Shown piece by piece: positions 1 to 13,200 of a stretch of DNA of 64,000 nucleotides (position 1 is the first letter of the stretch; every line of letters starts with the position of its first letter). The notes under the pieces were generated by a model. It was not told where the DNA came from. It made no database searches and worked only from the letters and a program-made list of their open reading frames with translations. Made by a program: the position numbers and the translations under genes. This stretch comes from Numida meleagris (taxonomy: Eukaryota > Chordata > Aves > Galliformes > Numididae). The stretch covers positions 1,527,497-1,591,496 of the forward strand of contig NC_034424.1 in the NCBI RefSeq assembly GCF_002078875.1. Reading direction: 5' to 3'.

Positions 1-1492
1 TATATTTACAGGTAGAGCACAAGCACATCTAACCTCGTGTTTTTGTGCAGCAGCCAGAGGGTATCCAGTGGTACAACTCTCTTATGGCTCTTTGTTCCCA
101 CCATCCCTTGTTTGCTTGAGAGCAGTGCCCTACTTGGAAGCACACCAGTCCAAGGCTGCATTCTCCACAGAGGGGCAAACCTTCCCAGTTTCCTGTGCAA
201 GAGCCCCTTCTGAGCTCTTCTGTAGCCTAGAATAACTTGGAGCACAGCTGCAGTGCTCTGGGAAATGTAACTTTGATTTCCTATCTGTGCTGGCTGCACA
301 GATGATAGCTTGGGGCAATCTGATCTTTGGGCTGCCAGGAATTCCTCTGGAAATCCTCAGTAATGCTACAGTGTTCCACTTGTGGGGACCCAGGTGCTGT
401 TGTGGTAATTTACAGAAGGAAATGCCAGCATCTTCCCACTGTCTTTTTTGTAAAGAGAATGGCTGTTCCACCCAATTTGCATTTGAAATCCTGCAGGCAA
501 GGGACTTAACAGTTATGAGTTTGCCCATGCTGGTATGGGTTGTATTCATTACATAAACTTCACTACTGAAATCAGCTGACCGTTCAGGTAAGCATGAGGT
601 CCAGCCCTCCTGGTTGGAGATGACTCCATGCCAGGTTGCAGGGGGAGATGTACGAAAGGCCAGGTTCAAAACATGACCCGATGGTTCCTCTGCAGTCTGA
701 TTCTTCCCCACTCCCTTGGCTAACTCAGAGGCGAATGGAAAAGACATGGTTCAGACAAATGTGTTTGGTGCTCCAGCACTGTCCAACAACACTTGGCCAT
801 CCCGAAAGGCGCAAGTAGAGGCACCTCTGTTCTCTTTCCTCACTCCCTGGCTTAAGGGAACCGTCTCTATTTTTAACATTTAACGGTCAATTATATTCCT
901 TCCAGATGTTTTTTTCCCCAGGAGGCATTGGAGGCCAACAGGTAAGGTGAATTTGGAGAGCAAATTCAAGTATACTGTGGAAATACTACTGTGTTTGCTA
1001 CGGCTGTCCTCGCGCTCTGGGATCCTCTGCCAGGATCAGAAAGGCAGAGTTTCTGCATAACCACCCAGAAAATGTAGTCAGACCAGTAATTATTACAAGG
1101 AGACCAGCTTTGGAGTCTTTGGACTTTTGCTCATCAGCTTGGCAATGTTGAAGTGTAGAAAGTCTGTCTGCATTTCATCTCCTTCTCCATTTTTGAAATG
1201 ACAGGGTGACTGTTGTGAATTAGCATCTGAAAGCTTAAACTTGGTGACTGTGAGAGTGATGAAATGTTTTGTGATATGTGGTATCAGGCTCTGTGTGTGC
1301 ACTCGTCGTTTGTCAAGAGAGTTTGTCTGTTTAGAGACGCCAGCCCCGACGTGTGGTGTCAGTCACTCTGTTGGAAGGAAGGAGGGCACAAATCTCATGG
1401 CTTGTGGTGCTTCTTGCGAGGTAGCTGCCAGACAGGACTGAGTGGAGAAGGCAAGCTGTTCTGCTCTTGTGACACACGCTGTGTTCTGACAG
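1..1492. other. NSMF intronic/upstream DNA, no exon recognised
   Basis: No exon matching the known upstream part of NSMF (IQ-like and serine-rich segments) was found here. The stretch is most simply intron upstream of the first visible NSMF exon. Open frames on both strands, the longest about 205 codons on the minus strand, show no recognisable protein similarity. Confidence 0.6.
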
Positions 1493-4400
1493 GCCATGAC
1501 CTTCAGGATTCCTGTGGCACTTTGGATGGTGACTTTGACTTGAACTGGGAAGCAGAAAAGGAGCTTGAAGCCATGGCATGTGACGGAGAAGACTTTATTC
1601 CACCAAAAATAATGGTGAGTGTTTCCAAGCGCGCTCCCTTTATCTGCTCAGGCCATGTCTGTCTTCTGACAGCTGCTAAGCTTAGGATCTTCACGGTGAA
1701 CAAGAGGACTGCCCACCCCTGGACATCAGTGTCAGTGCCTGCTCTGCTCTCACAGTGATGAACAGAGGTGCCTGAAATCACAGCACGGCCAAGTCAACTG
1801 CATCTCCATCACAGTTTGGCTTGTGCTAATGACAGGCCTACCCAGTTAGGCTCTTAATGAGCTGGCTGAAAACTTCATCCAGAGCTGCCAGGGAGCCTGC
1901 ATCTGCCTGACATCCTATGGCTGTGTGTGTACCTGTGCCTGATGTCATCTTATCCCTTGGCCTCTGCTGTGCTCAGCCCTGGCTGGTCCATGCAGCCATC
2001 CCACCTCTGGCCCACTGACCACATGGATTTGAACAGTCCTCTCCAGCCAGAAGCATAAACCCTCACACAGGGAAGGCTGTACAGCAATGATCCTTACTGG
2101 AATACAACCACTCTTAGTGGTCTGCAAGCAGCTGCATCCTCTGTGCCCACCTGTCTCCCCTTCATAAGCTGTCATCTCAGACTCAGTCCTTACTATTGGA
2201 CAGAGCTGTGCGCTCAGTTGCTGAGGACTGGGGAGATCGTGGTGCTTGAGGGTACTCAGCAGGCCTGAGGATGCTCTGAAGTGGACCAAAGGCTTGGAGG
2301 ACCTTCCACAGCAATGCAGATAGTCTGGATTATCTTCTGGTTTGGGTAACACCTAGGAGGGGCAGCTGAACAAGGCACTGTTAACACAATCTTTGTGCTT
2401 CTGAACTCTCTGTTGGCCTCTCCTCATCCTGTTGTACTTCTTTTTCTCTTTACAGCTCATTTCTTCCAAGGTGCCCAAAGCTGAGTATGTCCCGACAATT
2501 ATCCGCAGGGACGACCCCTCCATCATCCCCATTCTCTATGTAAGTATATCATTTCTGCTCTGTCCAGGAGGGTGGAAGCTGGCTCCACACAAATTTATTT
2601 TCTTTGTCCCTGTCCATGTTTCCTGTTGCAGTGACTCTGAAGCATGATTGTCACTTGGAAAAGCTGAAAGGAAAGGGCTGGGTGGGTGCTGGACCCAGGT
2701 GTGGGATTAGACACAGCTTTTGCGGGGGGCTCGGGTCTAAGTGGAAGAGCAGGGTGGAGTGAAAGCTGCATGTGTGGGATGTCAGACTGTGTGGGCACAG
2801 CCAGCCAGTGGGGGACAGTAAGCAAAGAAAGGCAAGGCAGACCTGAACAGAACTTCATGTTGCCAGGCTCAGAACTTCTGTTTCTGCTCATCCTTAGGAC
2901 CTCAGAGCTCTGCAGTGAATCACTGCCCTCTGTGCAGTGGTGCTTCCCTGTCAGCCATGAATTTAACCTTGATTTTCACTAGGAGTCTTGCCTGAGTAAT
3001 GTCTAAAGCACCACTGGGGAGTCATGGGTCTCTTTTTCCTAATCACTTCATATTCATTTAATTTGAAAGGATAGGGTTGGATTGACAGCCCAGAAAATTC
3101 AGTCTCTGTGCAGCAGACAGTGCTGCCAGGGGTTTAGCTTTGCTGTCTCTCTTCTACTGAGAGCTGTACAGCTGTACTGGTGACCCTGCTATGCCAGAGG
3201 CAGATGGGTTGGGAGTGTTGGCCATTTGTTAGCCAGCTTGGACACGTGTAATACTATCAACTGGATACACAGTGTGGGCCAAGAGGCAAATACTCATTGA
3301 GGACATTGACTGCATCTGACGGTTTCATCTCCAAATCTTTAGATGAAGTTGGCCCTTTGTGGACCGCTTGGTCTTCAGCTTCTTTGCTGAGGTGTGTTTT
3401 AGGGTGATTATTCCTGTGATGCGACCAGAAGCAACAAGTGGGTTAAATTGTGCTTAAGGGCATGTTTGTCTGGGAATATGACTGTGTGATACTGAAGACT
3501 TTGAGTAGTGTTGTGGAAGCTGGTGTAGTGGCAGCGAGCCTTGATACATCTGCCTCTTTTTGCTTTCCAGGACCATGAACACGCCACCTTTGATGACATC
3601 CTAGGTATGCTGAGTGTTATTTCTTTTTCTCAACTCCTGCCTGCTGCAAACGTATCAGATCAGTATCATAGAATCATAGAATGGCTTAGGTTGGAAGGGA
3701 CCTCAAGGATCATCAAGCTCCAACCCCTCTGCCACAGGCAGGGCTGCCAACCTCCAGATCTAATTCTAGACCAGGCTGCCCAGGGCCCCATCCAACCTGG
3801 CCTTGAACACCTCCAGGGACGGGGCATCCCCAGCCTGTCTGGGCAGCCTGTTCCAGCACCTCACCGCTCTCTTGGTAAAGAACTTCCCCCTGATATCCAA
3901 CCTAAATCTTCCCTCCTTCAACTTAAAACAATTTCCAGTATGTTAAGTCACTTCGCCCTGTGCCTCAGCTACCGTGTACAAAGTGTACAAAACACTGGGG
4001 TGTTTTTATCACCCCAGTGACACCTGACACTCAGTTGGCTGCTATTGGATTTGCTGCTGTAGTAAAACTTCACTTCTGTAGGCAATTTTCTGTGCTAAGG
4101 TCACAGATTATGAAGGAGAAGCTTGAAGCACAGGGCAGCAAAGATGCCGCTGTGAGGTACCCTTTTAGGTGAGCAGAAATATTAACAGGAGCTCAGGACA
4201 GCTGGGTCTGGTGCAGTGCTGTGGTCACTGCAGAGCAGTAGCTGGCGCTGCTCTGTACCTTGCCTGCCCTGTGATGTGCTGTGGTTTTTCATTTTTCCAC
4301 TGCATTAAAGGTAAGGATTTGCTTTGACAGTATTGAGAATGCATGTGCTGAGCACCTCTTACAGCTTGGCCTTCAAGGCTGAACTCTAGTGAGAAGAAAA

Positions 4401-7400
4401 ACTGATTCTGCAAGATTCATTTTTCACTTCCTCCGTGGCTCATCTTTCCCAATGTGTTTTTTTTGGTTTTGTTTTCCAGAGGAAATAGAGAAGAAGCTTA
4501 ACATATATCGGAAAGGCTGCAGAATCTGGAAGATGCTGATATTTTGCCAGGTATGTGAAAGTTGTTAAGAGTGGGAGTGGTTCGTTACAAATTCCTCTTT
4601 TTCTACAGGGAAAATTACATGGAGGAACCAATAGTCCAACGTCAGGCTCTGTTAAGAGTAGATGCATACAGCTTTCACTTCTCCTTTGCCCAGACAGCGA
4701 GCTGTCACTAGTTGCTGTGACAGCAGCAGATAACATTTGACTTAGTGTAGCTGGCTCCAGAGCTGGGTTGCTTCTCAGCTGCTTTCAAAGAAACCCAGGC
4801 AAACCTGCATTAGCGAAGACCCCAGAAGGAGGTTTTTGGAGAAAGGAGGAAGGATGTCTGATAGGATAGTTAGAAGCTTTCGTACAGCTTCAGTGTGACG
4901 CTGGGAAGTGGAGGATGTCCCGGATCCGACCAGCAGATGGCACAGCCTGGAGTCACAGCGCAGGGAGGGGGGTGAAGGCTCGGGCTGAGGGACAGGGACA
5001 GGTCCGGGCCCTGCTGTATCTGGGGCTCGGTGGGGATTTCCTTCCCCAGTCTCTTGTTCCTGAGTGCTGTCAGCTCCGGGCTGCCCCAGCAGCTGTGCAG
5101 GGAACCTTGAAAGGAGAAGTGAGGAAGTTAACCTAACTTGAACTTCCTTGTACAGGGGAGCTGGACTAGATGACCTTTAAAAGTCCCTTCCTACCCTAAG
5201 GATTCTATGATTCTATGATATTATGATATGTGCCTTGTGCTGCAGATCAGTAGCATTTGCAGCCCACTGACCTGGAGACTGCAACTCTCAATTTTCCTGA
5301 TGTTGTATTCAGTCTTTTTATGCTTGCTACTGCCAGATGCCAGTTCTTCTACAGTGACATCTTGCCTGCTTCTCCTGCTTTGCTCAGCTTCTTGTCTGCC
5401 TACCACAGCAACTCCCCTACCACACCCAAATGAAAGGGGCTTTCTTATCTTCCTTATTGTTCTCCAGCCACCCACAGTGAAGGGTTTTCTTCTTCTATTA
5501 CTATGTCTTTCCAGAGCAAGGTGGGCACAATAACATTAACAAATGGATAATCCAACCCCCGACATACTCTCTGTAGGTGGAAACGTTCTGAGTTGGTGCC
5601 TATGGTGCCTCCTGGGAAGGCTGTAGCCGCTGTGCCAGCCTGGCGTGTCTGCTCTGCTCCCTGGTGGCACTGCTGGGTATGGCTGCACTGAACAAGGAAT
5701 ATGTCCAGGGTCTGTTTCTGTAGCTGGTTTGCATCTGTCTGTCTCTCTCTTGCAGGGAGGTCCAGGTCACTTATACTTGTTAAAGAACAAAGTTGCCACT
5801 TTCGCCAAAGTGGAGAAGGAGGAAGATATGATCCTGTAAGTGACTGTTATGTTCTAGACTCACGTAGCATTTTTCTGCTCTGTTTGCTTTATGTTTGTAG
5901 CACATGGTCTAGAAGAAGAGGCAGAGGTTGCTGGGATGGTTTAGCCTGGGGCAGACAAGGCAGAAAGGGAATTTAAGAGCAGCTTACAACTCCTTGAGGG
6001 AGAGCTGGAAAGCTGACAGAACCCAGCTCAACCCAGGGCTCATGCAGCTTTGGGTCAGGTCACCAGAAGATTTATGCTCTTATCTGCTGTTGAGTATGTC
6101 CCTGGACTAGAGATTATCAAAAGAGAAAAAGGCATTTCCTCTCTTAACAAAGGCTTTGCTGACTAGAAACCAGAACATGCCCCTTGTGCCTCTGGGGCTT
6201 GGAAGTAGCTGAGGTAGCTTTTCTGAGCAGGTGACTAGTGGCAGAAATCCAAGCTATTCCCCCACAGCTGTCTCTGATAACTGCCCTTCTAAATGCGGGG
6301 GGAAATGGAATTTGTCTCTGCAAAGCCTGCTCAAAGTCCAGCACATTGCTGAGGCAGTTTTGCTTTTCCTTGCAGAGAGTCAAGCTTTGCCTGTTTTGCT
6401 GCCTGCTTCCTTGTGCTGGCTCAAATGTAACTTGTCTAACAGTGCTTCGTTGTGGGGGAGAGCTTGTATACCAGCCTGTTCCTACACAAAATACTGCTGG
6501 CATGAGAGCTGAGTATTAAAGTCAGCATCTGTTCGGTGCTCTCATGCTCTGGCACAAATGGCATCAATAGAAGGCACGTGTGCACACATATCCTTCTGAC
6601 TGCATTGGAGGCATAGCTGGTCTGACGTTGGTAATTCAAGGACATCCAGAAAACTGTGAACATGCAGCTGAAATCTTGGATGGTTGGAAATGAATGTCTC
6701 CATCCCACATGTGCATGTCTGGGAGGCAGTCCTGAGAAGAGCTCATACTGCAAACAAACATCTGATCACAGCCTTCACAGAGGAGCTGCTGGGCTTTAGA
6801 GCCCATCAATCTGCTCTAATCCTCGTGCAAGGAAGGTCACTGTATCTCATGTCCCTCAGGCACAGCGTGCTAATCAGTAGTGAGAAAAGTAAAGCGGGTC
6901 CGACTCTGATGAGCAACACCAAGCACTGGGTAGCAGGAAATAGCTTGCCTTGGTGTAGTCTCTTTAGCTTTGTGAAAGAAGGACCTCTCTTGCTGTTTGC
7001 TGTTGATTTCATGCACTGGAAATGAACCACTGCAGTGCTAACACTCATCTTTAGAAAGGGCAATTGTTGATAGAAATGAGAGAGGGGAAGTGGGAAGGAA
7101 CTGCCACAGACAGCGAGTGTCTAGTGAAACTGCCAGTTTAAAATCACTCCTGGTGGATTTTGCTCCCCTTTCTTCACCTTGGAGCTCCCTTGTCTCAGTG
7201 GGCAGCTCCTCCTTCCCTACTACATGGCTTGGGGCTGCTTCTCAGGCCCTTACTCTGCCCCTGCTCTTCCTTGTCTTAAGACCTACCAGCTGTTCCCAGG
7301 CAGCTTGCTGCTCAGGTTGTGAGCCTCAGGCCTCTCCTGGGCTGTGTGTGCTCACGCATCCCCCCGAGGAAATAAATTTCTAAATGATCTCTTTTTATTT

Positions 7401-9826
7401 CTTCCAGCTTCTGGAAGAGGTTGAGCCGTCTGATGAGTAAAATCAATCCTGAACCAAATATCATTCACATCATGGGCTGCTATGTTCTTGGAAACCCCAA
7501 TGGGGAGAAGGTAAGAACTTCCTGGGTCGCCACTCTGGGAATGACTGCTGAGTAGCACCAAGCCCAGGGAGGCAGCAGACTCTGTGCTCTCAAATCCCCT
7601 TCTGCTGTGTGGAACATGCTGCATCCTACCCCACCAGTGGCTGTTAGTGGCTGAACCACCGTATGGATTGTGCCATCCCCAGAGGGCGGGGGAGGAATGG
7701 TTAGTGGCATGCAGAAAGGGACAGGTGGTGAAGCCTCTAAGAGAACAGTCAGTTGATTTGTTTACTGCTGAACAGGATGTTTTATTTAAAGGACATGTAG
7801 TGGATAGTTTTCTAGAGGTAGGGGTGAAGAATGAGCAATTCTGGATGTCCTGCAGTTCATCTTTGTTTACAGCTCCTAACTTTCCATATGTTTTCCTTTC
7901 AGCTATTTCAGAATCTGAAAAACTTAATGAATCCTTATAGGGTTGCCTTTGAGTCTCCACTTGAACTATCAGCTCAAGGTAATTACTTTTCTGTGCAAAG
8001 AACCATGTCTTCCAGATCAGCATACTTCCTTCCATGGGCATCTTCATGAGAAAGCAGTTTTGAGCTCCCTTAAGCCTTGCCATGATCTTTCTGCTTGTAA
8101 TCACCTTTAGTGTAGCTCATTTGCTGAGCCTAGCTTTCCCCATGCAATTCCTCCATGTTCACGTTTTAGCTGTCCTGCTTCTTGTGTCTGAAGCTGCAGA
8201 GCTTCTGTCCAAGCTACTGGCAGTGACAAGTAGCCTAAATAATAAGCAGCTGTCCAGGCTGAATGTGGGAGATGGATCATTTTACTGAGGCATGTGAAGT
8301 CCATGGGAGACATGGGAGCAGAACTCCAAGTGTGCAGGAGTTTCTTCTCCAGAGGACTCAAGCCATGGGCACCGAGCAGGTAGCCAGGTGACTTGGATGG
8401 AGCCCACTGCAGCCATTCTACATCTCAGCCCACTTTGCTTTCTTTTTTTTTTTTTTTTAATTTGCCTGTAGCTCAAGTTATTTCAAGGGACTATGGAGTT
8501 TTTCTTTTCTTTTGTCCACGCGTTTATGGGTGCAGTTTCACAAGTGACATTCTGAAGTTGCCCTTGTTAATTTATCTTTGCCGGACCCCTCAGTACTTCC
8601 TTCTTGTGGAAGGTGAAGGCACACAGCCCTCGGCTGTAAGCACTTGGATACTTCCCGTGCTGCTCACAGCTGGCATCAGCAGTGCTGGCTTATTCTTAAC
8701 TCCCCCTGCCCATGTAGGAATGTAGAGGAGCTGAGCGCATCAGTGCTGTGCAGCATTCTCTGTGCGTGTCCTGCCAACGTTGGGTCACACAGAACCTGAG
8801 TGAACACGCCTGTACATGTGTGCCAAGATGCAGCTTGCATTCCTGGGTTTCTGCACAGCCCAGCAGGCAGGGCAGCAAACTCTGTGTGCCTGCACTCGAG
8901 CAGCTGATCATCCAGGGGGCTGGGCTGAAGACTGCGTCTGAATTTATCCTGTTGATCAGTCTGGGACACACTAAGAGTGTAACCTCTCTAATCCTTCTCA
9001 AAGTCATCTGAAACTAATCTTAATCGGGCCTCAAAAGCGAAAATCTCTTCCTGAGCCTGGGGTTGTTTTTGCCCTGTGTTTTCCAGTGGCACTGGCTGCA
9101 TCCAGCAGTGGCCCTGAGTGCAGTGCTCAGTGTGCGGCCGCCTCGTGAGACCTCACCTTCAGCTCAGGGGGCAGAACTTCCATTTGTGTGTCCTGTTGAG
9201 CCTACTGCTGTGAGAAGAGGCAGCTCTGCAGGACAGGGACAGCATGTAAACATTCATCTTCCCCCCAAACCCACAAGTTTTGTTTTGAATTTTCCATGTT
9301 AATTATTTCATTGTATCCCCCCCAATTTTTACAGCGTGTTGACTCCTGATGTGTAACGTTCTAAGCTCTGTGTAGTGCTGCGTGGTGCAGGCTCTTGGGG
9401 CCGTTGTCTGGTACTCCACGGGTCCCACTCTCTGCAGTCAGTGCAGAGGTCAAAGTCTGGAGACGCGCTGTGTTCAGTTCCCACCTCCACGGACCAGCCT
9501 TGCCAGGGGATTATAAGGAGCCTTTCAGGGTGTGAGGATGTCTACAAAGGTGCTTGCTTCTCGCAGGCACCTTCGCGCGGCCCATGCTGCATGTCAGCGT
9601 TCTCCAAATGAGACGTGCAGGCAGGTTCTCCTGTGCCCCTATCTGTACGGGTGTGCTGTTTTGTTTTGCTTTTGGCCTGTCTCATTTCTCCATCGTGCTG
9701 CAGTGTAACTCCTCTGCTTTGTCTCTAGGTAAGCAAATGATTGAGACTTACTTTGACTTCCGCCTTTACCGCCTCTGGAAGACCCGCCAGCACTCTAAAC
9801 TATTGGATTACGATGACATTTTATGA
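1493..9826 (+). CDS. NSMF: NSMF, 3' part: NMDA receptor synaptonuclear signaling and neuronal migration factor (Jacob), last 8 coding exons
   Basis: NSMF carries signals from NMDA receptors at synapses to the nucleus and affects neuronal migration. Coding exons, each bounded by AG/GT and joining in frame: 1493-1614, 2456-2539, 3571-3604, 4480-4550, 5756-5835, 7408-7510, 7903-7978 and 9729-9826 (stop TGA at 9824). Together they encode the C-terminal 222 residues or so. This is the most conserved half of the family, including IRRDDPSIIPILYDHEHATF, GGPGHLYLLKNKVATFAKVE and GKQMIETYFDFRLYRLWK, nearly identical to mammals as I recall them. The first visible exon begins mid-codon after one base from an exon outside the window. 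It is the most divergent of the set. An intron holds a CR1 copy (3665-3937). No frame break is seen, so the gene looks functional. Confidence 0.95.
3665..3937 (-). repeat. CR1 LINE fragment in an NSMF intron
   Basis: It starts with ATCATAGAATCATAGAATGG, the reverse complement of the CR1 3' end. It continues through the typical CR1 3' region (GGTTGGAAGGGACCTC, GCTGCCCAGGGCCCCATCC). It is a 5'-truncated copy in minus orientation. Confidence 0.9.
5136..5228 (+). repeat. CR1 3'-end fragment in an NSMF intron
   Basis: A short 3' CR1 piece: a GGACTAGATGACCTTTAAA stretch, then CCCTTCCTACCC and a terminal GATTCTATGATTCTATGA. Plus orientation. Confidence 0.85.
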
Positions 9827-10205
9827 TCTGGAGAAGACTTTGCAAGAAAAAGTTGATCACCGGTGTCCAAGAAGTCATGCTTATTGCAGAGAGACTCTTT
9901 TATTGGCACAGGGAGCCCTACAGGAGGCAGCAGTGCTGAAGGGAGGGAAGAAGGAGCCCTCAGAAGTGGATCGGCAAGAAAGTCTCCTGGGTCAAGAGAG
10001 ACTGGAGGGGAAGGGGTTTGGCACCTCGCTCGCCTCGGGTCAGAGCCGTGGTGTCTCACGAGGAGCTGTGTGAAGTGAGGACAGGATGGAGTTCCTTGCA
10101 GAACTGAGCTGTTTTGGGTCAGAATGGGCCAGATTTGTTTCCAGGTCCTTTTAAAGACTTTTAAAGCTCAGGTTTTCTTACTAAAAAAAAAAAAAAAATA
10201 ATAAA
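9827..10205 (+). terminator. NSMF: NSMF 3' UTR with poly(A) signal
   Basis: The stop codon is followed by about 370 bp of untranslated DNA, an A-run at 10183-10198 and AATAAA at 10200-10205. A second AATAAA at 11674-11679 follows a relatively AT-rich stretch, so a longer alternative 3' UTR is possible. Which signal is used cannot be told from sequence. Confidence 0.5.
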
Positions 10206-13200
10206 TTACCCATGCACTACAATGAAGAAGTGACCAGAGCACAGAGGAAGGAGGGTTTTGTACTCATGGGACCTTCTGTGCCTGGGGATCTTGGAGAGCA
10301 AGGACTGCTACACCTACTCCTGCAAGCTTACATCAAGACGATCCAGTTTCAATGTGAATATATACTGGAATATAGAATCGAAGTCTAACTTTTTTTGGTT
10401 TTGTTTCATAGAAAATAAGTGCAATTTTTATAGCGAGGAGGGTAAAATCCCTCCTGATATTTAATTAGTTAAAAATAACACACCGGTAACCAATAGATGA
10501 GGTATTTTTGGTCTGCTTGAAAATATATTCAAAATGGTAATATATCTTCTGTAGACATATTTAATCACCAGCAAACATGATTTTAACGTAACCTAGCAGA
10601 CCCTGCATGTCTGCTGCATTGATTAATCTGGTTTGGTTCATTACTTTCAGAGTAGCTGTGTTGCACAAATTGTATGTGCTCTCACGAATGTATATTTCTC
10701 CTCCAATTAGACACAACTTTGTTACTTTCTATTTTGCTGCTTGCAAAACTATGTGACTTTAGTTTTGCTGAAATATTTTAGGTTAGAAATACAGTACCTG
10801 GCTGGGAAGCCTCGGCCAGGTTCACTATGATATAAAAATGAATTAGAAATTAATAGCCATGGTAATTGTTCATGCCAGTGTTTTGCAATGTGTTGAGAGA
10901 TGAGTTCTCTTTCTGGGCTGCTGTGTCGAGCAGCGAGGGTTCAGACCATCAGAAATCCTCCCAGGTGACTGTCCCTGAGGCATTTGGAAGAAATGCTTCC
11001 TGGAGAGTTCAGCACGGGTTTGTAGCATGAGTTTGAATCTTCCCTATGTTCACTTGGTTGCGACTTGTTTGTGCATAGATCCCTTTTTTCCAGTGCTGAA
11101 TGACCTGTTTGTGGATTGGAGCTGCTCACATCCCTTCCTGTGCAGAACAAAGTAAACGCAGAGCTTTGTTGCAGCAGGTGTGGTTTGAGAGCCCAGATTT
11201 GTACTTGGTAATTGAGGATATCTTTTGGAATATATTTACTTCCTGTTTCTTTGGAGCAGGGACTGATTTTTGTTTCGGGAGAGGGTTGGTTTGGTTTGTT
11301 TTCCTCCATCTGCAGCTCTCCAGCGGACCAGGCAATACTGCTTGCAGCCCCTGCAGCTCCCCAGCTCGTCCGGGAGGTGACACACTCTATTTCTGATGTG
11401 AGTGAAGTGTACTGGAGATGAACAGGGAGGGCTTGTTTTCCTGATTTCCTGGTACCTAAATTACTGGCTTGTGAAGTGATGGCAAATATATGTACAAACC
11501 TTGTTTTAAATACTTACAAAAAGAAGTCGTCGTTCTGATCTGTAGAGTACTCCTTCCCTCTGTGACGTGTGTGTGTAACTCCGGGGGGCAGGCCGCAGGC
11601 TGGAACTGCTGAACCCTGTACATTTAGAGCAGTTTCATAGCAAAACTTCTGAAGGAAGAATGTACATATGGTAAATAAAGAGAGGAACGGGTGGAGAGAG
11701 AGGTGGGAGCCAGGAGGCGACTCATTGAAGCCGACAGGTTGGAGCTGCCTGCCGTGCCTGCTGGGCTCCGTCCCGGCGCTGTGCGGGTGCCGCTCCTGGC
11801 CCGGTTGTGTTTCCAGACCTGCAGTGAAGGGCTCAGGCTGTGATTTTTGGCAGAAAATGCCAGATGTAAAACCAAAACCCACATGGATGCCAGTTTTCTG
11901 TTACTCAGCGTGGCAGCTTCCACCAGCTGTGCTTGTGAGGGGCGGGAGCCGCGGGTTTAGAAAGCAAAGTCACGTGTTGTGTAGAGAATGGTCGTGGTGG
12001 GATTAAAATGCTGGTACAGAACTCTCCCTTTGTGACCCTTTTATGGTTACACTCCGAACTGGAGACAGGCAACTTGTTCTTCCTCTTTCTTTTCTAAAGT
12101 CAAATCCCAATTCAGTGAACTTGGTAGCATGAATGTAGCATTGTGGAACTATTGAAAACCTTCTATAACTGGGGAAGGGCCCATTTGTGTACCCACTTCA
12201 GTGATTTGTCTGTAGAACTATTGTGTATCTATTATCATTGACCACTTGTAGAGCTCGGGTTGCAAAGCAGAGAGGTATTTCTTGCATGAGCTCTGTAGGA
12301 AGCTGTGTGTTGGAACGAGCAGCGCAGACTGTTCTGCGGCTGCGTTGGCCGTAGCACAGCGTGATGACAAACAGCGGATGCGTTCCTCTCTGTTCCAAAG
12401 ATCTATATTCAACATGGTTTGTGATGTTTATGACACGAGCGTGTTATTTCTGTTGTAGCGTTCATTTGACTCGAGAGACGAAATACTCTAAAAGCTGCGA
12501 CTGGAGAGACAATAGAATTGTGATGTTTTCTGTGCAAATAGCGTCATTGAAGTGTTAACCGTTTAGATAGGGAAAAAAAAGGAATTCTTCCCCTTTTAAC
12601 TGCTTGCGGTTTGTAAGTGGCTGTTGGGGAAAGAAGGAATCAGCAGAGAATAGGGTGAAAAACAAAGAGAGTAAGCATTAAAAATAGAGCCCATGGCTTC
12701 CTGAGCGGGACCAGCCTGTGCAGGGCGGGCTGCGTGCGGCTGCTGTCGGAGCTGAGCGCGGTCTGTCCTTCCACAGGGCTCCCGTGCTTCCTCCAGCTTT
12801 GATGGGATGTGTCTGTCCGAGGCCATGAAACCGCTCTGCTCGCGTGTGGTAACTGCGGTCTGAATTGGAGCTCCCCTCCAAGAAGGGGATCCTGGTGAGC
12901 AGTGTGCAGCGCGGCTGTGCCCACGTTAACCTGCTCTCCCAGGGGATCCGCAGCCCTTCTGCTGCCCTGTGCTTCGGGCTCTGCCCCGGCACAAGCCTTC
13001 CCCTTGCCTGCTGTTCTTGCAGCTCCAGGGCTTGGATTCGCTCTTAGAGAAACCGCGACATCCTGTGAATGTCCTGGTTAACCCAGAGAAAGGCAGATTA
13101 AATTGGGATAGCTACATGGGTGCACCTCAGCAAAGTCTTGGAGTTTGTGCCTTCCTTGCTGTGGGGCAGCATAGGAGGGGATTCTAACACTTCATCTGGG

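Noticed and set aside
130..747. A 205-codon minus-strand open frame at the window start
   Set aside because: No recognisable motif and no regulatory or splice context; likely chance within NSMF intron DNA.
917..945. A 20-bp possible NSMF microexon (CCCAG | 20 bp | GTAAGG)
   Set aside because: Splice signals and phase would allow it, but the residues it adds do not resemble the known family sequence at that position.
7352..8104. A 250-codon minus-strand open frame over NSMF exons
   Set aside because: Antisense to two well-supported NSMF exons and the intron between them; no family resemblance.
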